A DNA stretch of 48,526 bases from Atkinsonella hypoxylon (lineage: Eukaryota > Ascomycota > Sordariomycetes > Hypocreales > Clavicipitaceae). The notes under the pieces were generated by a model that saw only the letters and a list, made by a program, of their open reading frames with translations, did not search any database and was not told where the DNA came from. The stretch lies in contig JFHB01000225.1 in the NCBI GenBank assembly GCA_000729835.1, forward strand, positions 1-48,526, written 5' to 3'. Numbering within the stretch: position 1 is the stretch's first letter; every line of letters begins with the position of its first letter. Below, in pieces: positions 24,850 through 36,680 of the stretch. A program made the translations under genes and the position numbers.

Positions 24850-26767
24850 CTATTTATTAGCAGTAGAAGTCTACTATCCCTCTAGATTAAGCTTAAACTT
24901 CTTAATATAATCCCTAGAAATAGTCTTATTAAGCACTATACTATCTAGGGTCTCTAAACAGTAAGCGCTAGTAACTTTTACTTAGCTATATACTTTAAAA
25001 GGACTGTTCTATTGTATTACTAACTTCTTCTTTATTAATATATCTATAACCCTTTATATATTATATATAAGGACTAGATCTCTTAAAACTAATTAATCTT
25101 TCTCCTTTTACAACAATACCTCTTAGTTCTAATTTATTTAATTAGCTAAGCGTTGCCTAAATGTAAAGACTTTTGCGTAAGCCTTCTAGATATCTACTTC
25201 CTTTTGTTCTAGCATCTTAACTCTTGCTTTAAAGAGATCCTGCGTTATTATAACTTCTAACTAATTAATTAACCTCTAAGTAGGAAATTTAACTTCTAAA
25301 GGAAGAATAAGCTCTTAACTGTAAATTAAGTAGAAAGTAGATTTACTGTATAACGCTTATACAGCTATATAGTCTACTAATAGTGCCTTATTTAGCAATT
25401 TAAACCACTTTCTATTAGAACCTTCTATCTTTAAAAGGGCAAATATAAGCGTTTAATAACTAGCTTTAATAGGTAAATTAGCTTTTAGATTGTACACTAA
25501 TGTCTTAATCCCTTTAATTCTAATAGCTTTAACTACTTTTTTAAGATTTCTATGTATTTCTAGCTCTCTATTAAAAACTAGAAATTAAAAGACTTTAAAT
25601 TATATAATTAGTTTTATTAAGAACTTCTAAATAGCTGCAACATTAGTATGCTGTATAGAGCGCGCTTCTACCTATCTAGTAAGGTTACATCTTGCTTCTA
25701 GAAGGTACTTAAAACTATAATTAAGTAGTATATATTAGGTATTAATATATATTTTACTTATTAGGTTGCCTAAAGCTACTAGTATTAATAATTCTCTAGG
25801 CCTCTAAGGAGTAAACTTTTAGTATACCTTACAACAGGAAATTATTACTTAAATTGTATTTTAGAGTTCTTTTTAAAAGTACTTAATTCTAGCTGCTTAA
25901 AACATAACTTCTATACCTTTATAACCTATTTGCTTATATAAAGCCTTAATAATCTTCTTCTATTGCATTAGGTCTTTAATAACTAGAGCAGAACCCTTTA
26001 TTGTACTAGTTAGTCTCTTCTATAATAGGCCTTTATTTAAGAAGTATTGCTTAGCACTTATATAAAGTTGCTTATACTTACTCTTATTTAGATTAAATAG
26101 TCTTTATAACGTTAAAAGGAAATCTACAATTTATTAAGTCCTAAGAGTGTAGTATACTCTATTATACAGCTAGATCTTATTAACGTTAAGCTATAGGTTA
26201 ATAAAATCTTTAATGTTCCCTTTAGCTGCTTAATTTAATGCATTAGAAGGCCTACCTTCTTTACACAATAAAGTATTAGCTATCTTATTCTTTTCTCCTA
26301 GAATATACCTAGCTGTAAAATTAAACAGCATAATATAACTAATCTATTACGTAATAAGCGCGCTTAGGACATTATTAATAGCGCTATTAAGCTAATATAT
26401 AAGCACCTAAGAATTAGTCTCTAGAGTAAAGGGAACTCTATAGAGATAAATTTATAGCCTTCTTAATATATAAACAATAGCTCTATATTCCTACTTTATT
26501 CTATTATACTTAATTTCTAAATTGCTCTAATATCTACTTTTATATTATATAGAGTGTTATTACCTATTAACAATTTGCATTAAAACTGCTCTTTATTCTT
26601 TTAAGCTTACGTTAACTATTAATATAATTTCCCTAGTGCTTAGGCTAAGATTAATTGTTATAAGGACTAGTGCAGTTGTTATTATATACTTAAGGACCTC
26701 TATAGCGTTCTTCTAGTTTAGTCCTTAAGTCTACTTAGCACCCTTCTTAAGTAAGATTATAAGAGGC
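24850..26767 (-). pseudogene. Gypsy E pol, RNase H and integrase part (after F)
   Basis: The minus-strand frame resumes at 26767 exactly where F interrupted it, after the GAGGC duplication. It reads the end of the RT/RNase H connection, RNase H (about 26650-26000), and the integrase zinc-binding tail near 25850 with Cys-Cys followed by a Tyr that replaces Cys. The integrase core follows, then a carboxy-terminal domain (about 25180-24860) with a readable R-D-L-V-L motif. Stops are TAA/TAG only. The integrase is of the Ty3/gypsy type but clearly different from that of D/F. Coordinates at the low end are approximate. Confidence 0.75.
26763..26767. repeat. Left target duplication of F (GAGGC)
   Basis: GAGGC is repeated at 34858-34862. 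Joining the two sides at this site restores continuous reading of the RNase H region of E, which confirms the insertion point. Confidence 0.93.
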
Positions 26768-27091
26768 TGTTATAGACTCGAGCCTTAGGCTTAGGTCTTT
26801 TAGTAGAGGGAGGACAGCAGGAGAGAGATAGAGATCTATATAGGTAAAGGGATAGAAGCGAGCTGCATTTGTCTAGGGGTTAGCTAGGCTTTACTAGGCC
26901 CTAGAGAGAGAACCTTAGCTATAGAGCATATGCTAAAAGAGGCTCCTAAGGGAGATAAACCTACCCCTAAATATATAGTATAGAGGTATAAAGAGGCTTC
27001 TAGTTCCTTCTCTCTTCTCTCTTTTCTCTCTATAATTATAGTTCTTATTATAGACGCTAGTTAGCAGCAGCTACTAAGCTAGCCTATTATA
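26768..27091 (+). repeat. 5' LTR of gypsy F
   Basis: This 324-bp LTR begins TGTTATAGACTCGAG and ends AGCCTATTATA. The outer left edge keeps CTCGAG; the inner end has CATTACA changed to TATTATA. Confidence 0.95.
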
Positions 27092-27130
27092 TACTATAAT
27101 TATTCTATAGATAAAACACTAGTAAGAATA

Positions 27131-28360
27131 ATGTTGTTTAGTTATAGCAATAAGGGCCTAGCTAGCTAGCTTAAGCACTCTTTTAACCTCTATAGAGAGG
27201 TAGAGAAAAGTATAGTAGAAATTAGCTAAGAAGCAGCAGAAATTGCAGCACTTTATAAATTAGTTAAGAGCTAATCTCTATAAATAAAGGAACTATAACG
27301 CTTTATAATAGACTATATATAGATAAAGAAGTAGCTTTAAGCTGCAGTAAGCTAGCAGCTAGAGAAACCTAAACAGAAGCCTCTACCTATAGTAAACCCT
27401 TATAATAGAAATAAATAGAGCTTTTAGGCCTAGTAAATAGCAATTACCTAAAAGCTCTAGGCTAATAGCGCCTTTATAGGCATAATATAGAACTAGTAGT
27501 ACTATTTATACTAAAGCTTATTGCCTAAGGTCTAGTAAAGAGTAGCTACTTATTATAAAGTAGGTAAAGTAAGAGAATATAATATATAAAGATTCCTTAA
27601 TTACTTAGAATTAGTCTTTATAGATTCTTACTAGTAGAACTAGGCCTTAATTAAGCTTAATTAGCTTTAATAAGGTAGTAATAAGTAGTTTATAGAATTC
27701 TATATTTATTTTAAAGAGAAAATTGCACTAGTAGAAGAGGCTAACTAGAATAATAGCGTAAAGTTAGCTAAGTTGTAAATAGCACTTAATAAGGAAATAA
27801 GGGATTATAGTGTAAAAAGAGATATTCCTTATTATAACTACCTTTAGGCAGTAGAGCGCTACTGTAGTATTACGCTAAACCTTAAGTTATATTACATTAA
27901 GGAACAGCACTAGTAGAAATACAGCTTTAGCTCTAAAGAGCCCTAGAATAGCAACACTAAAATAACTAAGGTTAACGCTATAGGAACCTAATAGAAATAG
28001 AAAGAGAGCGTAAAGAAATCTAGAGTAAAACAACTAAATAAGAATACTTTATAAGTAAAGTAGGCATTTAAGGCTAAACTTAAGAAATACTACTAAAAGA
28101 GATAATACCTTTAATATAGATTATTTTAACACTATATTTAAGGATATAGATTATAACTAGCAGAATATAAGCTAGAATTAACTAGCGTATAGGTAGCAGC
28201 TATAGATAATATATAGAAGAAGAACTTTAATAAGTTAAGAAAAGGCTTACCTTTAGCCTTAAGCTTAGTATAGAGGTAAAGGTAATATAGATAATATAAT
28301 AACTCTTACTTAGTAAGTAGCTAAAAGAAGAATATAGAGAGATAACTAAGAAAATAGATA
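27131..28360 (+). pseudogene. Gypsy gag, RIP-inactivated (F)
   Basis: This is the counterpart of the D gag, in the frame -1 of which pol reads. The capsid-like region aligns with D without net indels. The zinc-knuckle segment lies about 28105-28150 and, as in D, most ligand codons are altered by G-to-A or C-to-T. Start and end are approximate; an ATG at 27129 is out of frame and was not used. Confidence 0.72.
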
Positions 28361-31300
28361 TATTACTGTTCTTTATCTCTATACTCTTTAACTAACTATT
28401 GTTCTATAATATATAGATAAATAGTAAGTGTAACTACTTTACTATAATAAGTAAGAGTTTAGTGTAATGCCTTAGCCTAAAGTAAGTTCTACTGCTATAT
28501 AAAAGAATAGTGTAAACAGTAGTAAAGGTTAAATAGTAGTTCTATAATAGCTACTAAAGAAGCGCCTTAATTGCTTCTTTAGTTTACTTATAAGTAAATA
28601 TTAACAGCTAGGTCTTTCTAGTAGTAGCCTATATAATCCTAGGCTTAACTTAAGATTATATCTTTAGAAGTCTATAGTTAGCCTATAATAGAGTTATCTT
28701 TAACGCTACTAGCTAGAGCTTATTAGTAGGTAAGGCTAAGGGCCTTATAATTTAAGCAGTAAGCTCTTAAAGCGTTAAGGACCTAATAAAACTAGTATTA
28801 GCAGCAGTTTACAGCGCTCTAATAAAATAGAGTAAAAGCTAGAAGGTTACTATATATTTTATTGCTATAAGCCTTTAGGAAATTACCTTTATATTGTTAT
28901 TATAAATCTCTCTAGAAGGTTTTAGTCTACTAATACTACTACCTAAATTAAAGGATTTTTATAATCTTTTTAAAGAAAAGAAGGCCTAAGGCCTTCTGCT
29001 ATATAGAGAAAGGCTAGATTACTACATTAGGCTAAGATAGCAGCTAAATAGCTCTTTATTGTTACTGCTGTAGGCTCTACTATATAATATACTGTAGAAC
29101 TATTTATTAGAAATTAGAAGGTAGGTAATAGACTTAATAGATAAAGGGTAGATTTAAGCTAGCTTCTCTTTAGCAGTAGTACCTATTCTTTTAGCTAAAA
29201 AGCTAAGTAAAGGTTAGTAATTCTATATTAATTATTAAGCCCTTAATAAGATTATAGAATAGAACTATTACTCTCTTCTCTTAATAAAAGAGACACTTAA
29301 GTTATTATTAGAGGTATATTAGTTTACTAAGCTAAATATATAGTTAGTCTTCTATAGAATCTAAATAGTAAACAGTAAGAAGTACCTTACAGCATTTTAT
29401 ACCTAATTTAGCCTCTTTAAATAGCTAGTTTATCCCTTTAGGTTAGTAAAGGCTCTAGCTATATTCTAACAATATATTAATAGTGCACTAGAAGAGGCCC
29501 TTAGGGATTATATAACTACTTATTTAGATAATATTCTTATTTATATAGAGAGTTCTAGGAAAGACTATATATATAAGGTATAGAGAATCTTAGAAAAGTT
29601 ATAGCTAGTAGAGCTACACTTAAACCTTAAGAAATACTGCTTTACTATAACTAAAGTTAAATACCTTAGCTTTATAGTTATAGTAAAAAGGGAGATATAC
29701 TTAAATTTAGAGAAGATTATAGCTATTTAGAAGTAATAAGCTTCTACTAAGTTATAAAGGGTATAAAGCTTTTTTAGATTTATAAACTTCTACTATAACT
29801 TTATATTAAATTTCTTAAATATTATAGAGCCTTTAGTTAACTTAATAAAGAAAGAAGTTCTATTTTAGTAAATAAAGGAATATAAGAGGTTATTTATAAG
29901 GCTAAAGGAAGCCTTTACCTTATACTTAGTCTTAGCTTAATAGAACTCTAAAAAGAATATAGTAATAGAGGCTAATTGCTTAGAAGAGGCCCTTAGTAGC
30001 TATTTATTCTAATATAATAAAGCTAGCGTACTCTAGTCTATAGTATACTATTTAGTAAGGTTATCCCTAGCTTAGTGTAACTATACTATTTATAATAAGG
30101 AGCTTTTAGCAATAATATCTTGCCTTAAAGCCTAAGCAGTAGAGTTATAGAGAGTAGTATACCCCTTTATAATCCTTATTAACTATAAGAATCTAGAATA
30201 TTTTATATCTCTATAAGAGATCTTTAAGCGTTAGGCTAGATAGATAGAGCTTCTCTCCCTCTTTAACTACTACCTACAATACTGCTTAGGGCTATAGGTA
30301 GAGTAGCTAAATATATTATTATAATAAGAGTAGGATTAAGAGAGAGTAATGCTATAAATAAGCTAGGTCCTTTAGCCTCTCTCTATTAGCTGTCTTAGCG
30401 CTCTCTATAGAGATAAGGAGAAGAAGGAGGTTATAGAAGATATTGCAGTAGAAACAGCTAGTAAAGTAACGCTAAAAAGTTAACTAGCTAAAGCTTTATA
30501 GATACTAGCTAGAATAATACTATTTCTAGATAAACACTTATAGAGCCTATAGAACTAAGGAGTGTAGAAAGACCTAGTATACCTAATAAGGTTAAATATA
30601 GTTTAGAAGGGAGAAAGAAGGTTTCTATTAAAGGTAAAGATATAAGAATAAATTGTAAACTATACCCTTAATGCATAAGGGGCGTTAGTTTACTAGAGCT
30701 GCCTCTAGGTCCTTAAGTATAAGCTATTAACTACTATACTAATATATAGAATATATAAGTTACTAATATTAAGCTACCTAGAACAAAATACTACATTTTA
30801 GGCATTAATATATAACTACTACTAGAATAGGCTGTCCTAAGATATTACTTAGTATATTTAAAACTACTACTGTTATAGCAGCTAAAAGAGTAAGAAGTTG
30901 CAGTAAGGCCTATTGTAACCTATTCTAGCGCTAAATAGGTATTAGTTATAGATCTCTATAGATTTTATAATAGATTTATTAGCGCTAAGCTAGGCTGCAC
31001 TCTTTTACTTAATAGTTATTACTAACTAACTTTTAAAGTATATATAGTTAGAAGCAATAACCTTTATAGAGGTAGAGAAATACACTTTATAGTTTAAGCA
31101 TTATTAATAGTAGTTCTATAGGTTCCTAAAACAAATTATCTCTAACTATAGTTTAAACTAGTTAAGTATATTTTAGATTACTCTTTATTACTTTATTAGA
31201 ATTAAATAATTACTATCTACTTTCTACTACTTATAAATAAACAGTAGAATAAAGAGAGTTAATTAAGAAGTATAGGTAATTCTATAGATTATAGTTGCCT

Positions 31301-32103
31301 TTTTATAGTTTAACTAGCCTAAATAACTCTCTATATACTAGCTAGCTATTAATAATAGGAACTCCTTAGTAATAGGCATAAGCTTAAACTAAGCAATATA
31401 TAGGTATAATATAGACTTTATCTAGAAGTATATAGATAAAGAGGAGTCTTAAGTCTTATATAAGGGATAGGCTTTAGTGTTTCTTAAATAACTATAAGAG
31501 AGTATAAATATTGCTTAAGCTATAATTAACTTTACTTAGTAAAGATAATAAGAGCAGTTAAATAGAAACTATAAGCTAGTAGAATAGTATAAGGTAAAGA
31601 ACTTAGTTTAGCTAATACTTTATTATATTAAGATAAACTACTTAAGTTAGAAACTTAATTAGATTATAGTAAAGTATATAGTTATAAATATACTAATACC
31701 TTTAACTATAAAATTAGATATTTTACTAGAAATTTACTTAGTCTTCTATATTAACCTTATTAAGTAAGCAGCAATAGACCCCTTACTTTTCTAGCAGTTA
31801 GTAGACTTAAGACCTAGTCCTAAGCTAGCTGCAATAGATACTAACCTATCCCTTAGAGAATATAGAGTAAAGGAGATTCTAGCTACTAAAAACGCTTTAG
31901 GCTAAGAGGGACACTATTAAGTGCTTATTAAGTAGGTAGAATTTATTTAGCCTATATAGAAACTACTAAAAAACTTTCTTAATATAGAGGCACTAAATTA
32001 ATTTAAGTTATAGTAAAAGAACGCTTAATTTAATAATAGGCTTAATAAAGGTATAGTAAAATTTTATATAGACTTTAATAATAACTTAATTATCTCTAAC
32101 TAA
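28351..32103 (+). pseudogene. Gypsy pro-pol polyprotein, RIP-inactivated (F)
   Basis: Protease (around 28411), RT, RNase H and integrase run in one frame (codon starts one more than a multiple of 3), -1 relative to gag. The RT active site reads Y-L-D-N (29521-29532), so here only the second Asp was lost, whereas D lost both. The protease Asp codon is AAT near 28420, whereas in D it is still GAT: the two copies were hit independently. The length of 3753 bases equals that of D. TAA at 32101-32103 is the approximate end; whether it is the native stop or a mutated Gln codon cannot be told. Confidence 0.88.
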
Positions 32104-33777
32104 AAACAAAAGAAAATAGACTTTTCTTTATAGAGGTCTATATAATTACTATAAAAAAAAAAAAGAAAAAAGAAAAATAAAAGAAATTCCTTAGTAAGTA
32201 GTAAAGAGGTATTAGTGCTTATAGCGTAGAGGTATAACTACCTAGAAGGCACTCTACTGCTCTTTAGGCAGTTGTAAAACAAAAGCTAAAGAAGCTATAT
32301 AGTGTCCCTAGAGTAGCGTAAGAGCTAGAGCTAGAATAGCAGCACTAGCAGAAGGTATAGAAGCTAGAGTAGATAAGAATATAACTAGCGCTTTAGATTA
32401 AGGCCTTACTCTAGTAGGTATAGGTAAGGATATAACGTTTTAAATAGCTTAATACTTTAGGTATAAAGGTATAGTCCCTAAAGAGAGAAAGATAAAGAGA
32501 GAGAAAGTAAAGAGAGTAGTAGGCTAAGTTAGAGTTATATACTCTAGAAATATAAATAGCAGTTAGTGCTATAAGTAGTTTAAGCTTTTAAGCTTTACCT
32601 AAAGGCAGATATATTTCTAGTATATTACCTTAAGGTTATTCTATAAGAGTAAAGGGATAATATATAGCAGTAAAGAAGCTTTATACAGCAGTAAAGAGGC
32701 AGCAGTAGTAGAGGTTAGTAGTATATAATAAGGTATAGGTATAGATAGAGGTAATAATAAAGGTATAGCAATAGTAGTAGTAGTAGTAGGTATAAGGAGC
32801 AATAAGAAGTTATTGTTAATGTCTATAGAGATATACTTATACTTATTAGGGTTAAACTTATTATTCTTTAGAATAATAAAGGCTATAGTACTCTTATAGA
32901 TTACAGAAGAAGAGGGAGTAGGCGTAAAAGAGCTACTAGCCTAGGTTATATAATAAGGAGGAAGAGAGAGTATAACTTTCTCTTCTATATAATTAGCAGT
33001 AAGTATATCCTTAAGTATAGTGTTATAGTAGTTATATATATTTAAGAACTTATAGGTAAGAATAGTTTAGTAGGTAGACTAGCTAGAGTAAGAGAGAATT
33101 AATGTAGACTTAACTATAAAACCTTAGTTAGTAAGTTTCTATATTTTAGTAAAGTAATACTGTAGGTAAGAATGCTTAGTAAAGAGGCTTAGATTCTATA
33201 TATAGCCTTTATACCTCTATATATACAGTTAGTATTCTCTCCCTTAGCTAGAACAGCAGTTATATAAGCTCTTCTTATAAAGGTTATTGCAATATAGTAT
33301 ATAAATGTCTTTAAGGATATTGCTATTAAATAGCTCTAAATTGTTTAAGTCCCTTTATATAAAGAAACTGTAGATATAGTAGCAATAAAGAACTATTAGT
33401 GCTATAGAAGTAGAAGCAGTAAAGGCGCTAGCGCTAGCAATATAGCTATTAAAGTTCTAGATATATTCTAGGTTAGTAAAAGGATAAGCTATATATAGAT
33501 AAAGGGGTAGTGTACTCTAGGCTAATAGAATAATATTTTGCGGTTTTAATTAGCTAGCTACTTATAGTTAGATAAATTCTATTTAGTTACAATAGAAGAG
33601 AGTCCTTTTACATTAAAAGAAGTAGCAGTAGTTATACAGTATAAAAAGGAATTTTAAAAAACAATAATAGAACTATTTAGTTATAATATAGAGGTAAAAT
33701 AAGATATAAAGAAGAAAGGAAAAGATAAAGAAAAGAGAGAAAGAATTATTTATTTTTATATTAGAAACAGCTAAGAG

Positions 33778-33897
33778 CTAGCTACTAGTTTATTATATAC
33801 TAAAGGGATAATAATAATAATAACTGTTTACGCTCTACTAGCTATTAGTTTATTGTACGCTAAGAAAATAACACTAATAATAAACGTTTACACTCTA
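33778..33897 (+). repeat. Two 60-bp tandem units in gypsy F
   Basis: Units 33778-33837 and 33838-33897 each begin CTAGCTA and end CTCTA, and align over their whole 60 bases. The same pair is in D (40843-40962), so it belongs to the family and predates both insertions. Confidence 0.85.
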
Positions 33898-34515
33898 CAC
33901 CTTTAATAACGCCCTTTATATATAGATAGGTTATATATAACTAATAACTGTTTATAATAGCAATAAGAATAAAAGAGAGAGAGTGCCTTTTAGTTAATAA
34001 GAGAGATTGTTATATAATAATTACTTTAAATATAAAAAGACCTAGAGATATAAGCAGTTTATGCGCTAGCAATACTAGCATTACAGCTAGCGCCTATATA
34101 CTAGTTAGATAATTAATAGTTATATATAGAGGCTTATAAGGCAGAGGGAGGCAGAGGGTTAATAGACCTTAAGAGAGTATAATTAAGAGAAGGGGCGTAA
34201 TTAAACTATTATAGCGCAACTAATAGGTTAGTTAGTAGAGCAATAAATAGCTGTTGCTAAGGTGCTATAAGTAATTAGAGGGAAGGGAGGTAGAGCAGAT
34301 ATTTATTTATATATTAGCTTTACAACACTGTATAAAGTATAAACAGTGCGTTAGTGTAGCAATAGAATAGCTAGAGTAAAGCGCTTAAGTATAAATATTA
34401 TACTCTTTACTTTTTATAGGTAGATAATAGAGAAAATATAAAGAGAGAGTAAATAAAGACCTAGCTGCAATTTACAGCACCTACTAAAAATAATAAAGGG
34501 ATTGTTATAGAGGCT

Positions 34516-34531
34516 AGAAGGAGAAGGAGAG
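34516..34531 (+). promoter_or_regulatory. Polypurine tract of gypsy F
   Basis: AGAAGGAGAAGGAGAG lies just before the 3' LTR at 34534. D has the equivalent AAGAGGAGAAGGAGAG at 41583-41598. It would prime plus-strand DNA synthesis. Confidence 0.75.
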
Positions 34532-34533
34532 TA

Positions 34534-34857
34534 TATTATAGACTTAAGCCTTAAGCTTAGGTCTTTTAGTAAAGGGAGAACAGTAAAAGAGGGATAGAGA
34601 TCTATATAGGTAAAGGGATAGAAGTAAGCTACATTTGTCTAGGGGTTAGCTAGGCTTTGCTAGGCCCTAGAGAGAGAACCTTAGCTATAGAGCATATACT
34701 AAAAGGGGCTCCTAAGGGGGATAGACCTACCCCTAAATATATAGTATAGGGGTATAGAGAGGCTTCTAGTTCCTCCTCTCTTCCCCCTTTCCTCCCTATA
34801 ATTATAGTTCTCATCATAGACGCTAGTTAGCAGCAGCTACTAGGCCAGCCCATTACA
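34534..34857 (+). repeat. 3' LTR of gypsy F
   Basis: This 324-bp LTR begins TATTATAGACTTAAG (mutated from TGTTATAGACTCGAG) and ends GGCCAGCCCATTACA (intact). GAGGC follows. Confidence 0.95.
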
Positions 34858-36680
34858 GAGGCTTAGCTTTTGTAGAGTAATACTATACCTAAATGCAATA
34901 ACAGCCTATAAGCCTAAGAAAGAATCTAACCTTAAAAACATTTTTACACTCTATTTACTCTAGAATCTTTATTACTTTTGCTTCTAAAGGTTTCCTTCTA
35001 TTAGTACTATATATAAATCTAACAATCTCTATAGTCTTTTAGTATAGCTTTAATTTTACAGTAAATATAGTACAACTAGCTAGCTTAATATTAATAAGAA
35101 CTTTATTAATGTTAATTAAATGTTCTATAATATATCTTTATACATTAAGCAATACTTTCTCTCTATTATATATAGTAGTAAGGCCTTTTACTGCAATATT
35201 GTCTAAGAAAGGCTTATAAGTGTAAGGAATTAGGTTAAAAAGAATTCTCTCTACTATCTAAATAAATTAAGTAATAGAGTTAGTTACTCCTTAAGGAAGT
35301 ATATAAAGTTATAGAAGCTCTATTACTGTTAAAATTGTTGTTAAGTCTCTGCTTTCCTCTGTAAGTAGCACCTAGTTATAGCTTAACAGTAAATTAATAA
35401 CTAAAAGTATCTTATATATCCTAAATTCTTTACTAAAAGCCTTTGCTCCTTCTAGGATATAGGCATTCTATATTGTAATCTTATTGTAGGCTGTTATAAA
35501 CAGCACTAGCTGTATCCCTCTATTCTTCTTTATCACTAAAAAGTAAGGGTTTCTATAAGATCTATAGCTCTCTTTTAATAACTTATACTAAAGCTTCTTT
35601 TTTAACAAATTAACTAGTCTCCCTTATAGGCTAATAGATATTAGTATTAACTTTACTTTCTAAGCTCTATAAGCAATAGTATAGATAACTTAAAGCAGTA
35701 TAACTAGAGAATTAATCTTTCTATACTCTAATAAGTTCTACATTAGTGCTGCCTTTTAGTTATAGAGAATTTCCTTAAAAACATTAACTTCTTTTACTGT
35801 TAAATGTTTTTACACTTATTTAACTATTTAATCTAAGCGCTCTTTTGTTATTTAGAATCCTTAGGGTTTTTTGCTAAATCTTTCTATAATATATTTAGTG
35901 TATTTTCCTAATTTATTTAAGCGTACTTTTACCTCTTTCTACTTCTTCTATTTCTACTTAAGGTCTCTATTAAGCGTAAACCTATTTAAGGGAATATTGT
36001 CTTTTAGTAGAATCTTATTAGCTTTCTATTTATATAGTGTGTTTACCTTTAGATTAATTAGTTGCAATTGCCTTAAGAGCTAAATCTTCTCTACAGCCTC
36101 TTTAAGTTAACTTCTGTACTAGTTAGCTATTCCCTTTATTATAAGGTTAGTAATAGCTACGCCCTTATTCTTTATTATAGGTACTAGCTCCTTATTATTG
36201 TTTAACTTAGCTTTAAGACCCTCTTTAACTATTTAATTGTAGACTAAATTCTTAAATAACTTATTAATTAAGATTAGATTAACGCTAGTAGCTATTGCTT
36301 TAGCTATTATAGTTTTCTATTTAACACTCTTAGTAACCCTTAAGATTAATATAATATTACTAAAACAGCACTTTAAGAGAAGCTTACCTTCTTTATTACT
36401 GTACTTAAAGGTAACTTTAGCTATATATATAAAAGGCATTCTAAGGATTAATTATATATATAAAGACTTTAGTGCAATATAAAAGCAAATTAGCGTTTAA
36501 ACATTTCTAAGGTATAGCTTTATTATTACCTTTTTTAACATTATAAGCTTATATAATGTAAAAGATATAGTAGTAGTCTTTTACTTTATTAGAGTTATTT
36601 TTAAATTAAGCTCTTTAATAAGGTCCTTAGTAATAATATTCCCTTATAAACTATAATCTATAAAACTATTAATAAGTAAA
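34858..36680 (-). pseudogene. Gypsy E pol, protease and RT part (before F)
   Basis: On the minus strand the frame reads protease from about 36680 (L-L-I-N-S, the Asp of D-S-G now Asn), then a linker, then RT (about 35900-35000). RT motifs include N-P-Y-F-L-V near 35540, an L-P-Q-G-type stretch at about 35285-35305 with Gln as TAA, and F-L-D-N at about 35199-35210 where the second Asp of the active site is lost. The frame reaches the RNase H connection and is cut at 34862 by F. It continues at 26767. RT type is Ty3/gypsy of a lineage distinct from D/F, which has Y-L-D-D. Confidence 0.8.

Larger units (their letters stand above)
32104..34533 (+). other. Gypsy F post-pol region with antisense low-stop stretches
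   Basis: 2.43 kb lie between integrase and the 3' LTR. The region starts with an A-rich tract (32153-32184). No sense product was found. On the minus strand two stretches (about 33600-33040 and 33010-32190, in different frames) have few interruptions. The first includes a strongly hydrophobic run near 33470-33420 and the second is Ser/Thr/Pro-rich. They may be remnants of an antisense gene or chance. A 60-bp tandem duplication lies at 33778-33897 and the polypurine tract is at 34516-34531. Confidence 0.6.
26768..34857 (+). mobile_element. Ty3/gypsy element F, complete second copy of the D family
   Basis: This element is 8090 bp with 324-bp LTRs (26768-27091 and 34534-34857) and a perfect GAGGC target duplication (26763-26767, 34858-34862). 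It has the same family and plus orientation as D, and the gag and pol windows have exactly the same length. It is uninterrupted and is the youngest layer of the nest. RIP stops occur throughout, many at the same codons as in D, but some differ: its RT motif keeps one of the two Asp residues. Confidence 0.97.

Noticed and set aside
35871..36083. A 70-codon plus-strand open frame
   Set aside because: It is opposite the RT region of E, which reads convincingly on the minus strand.
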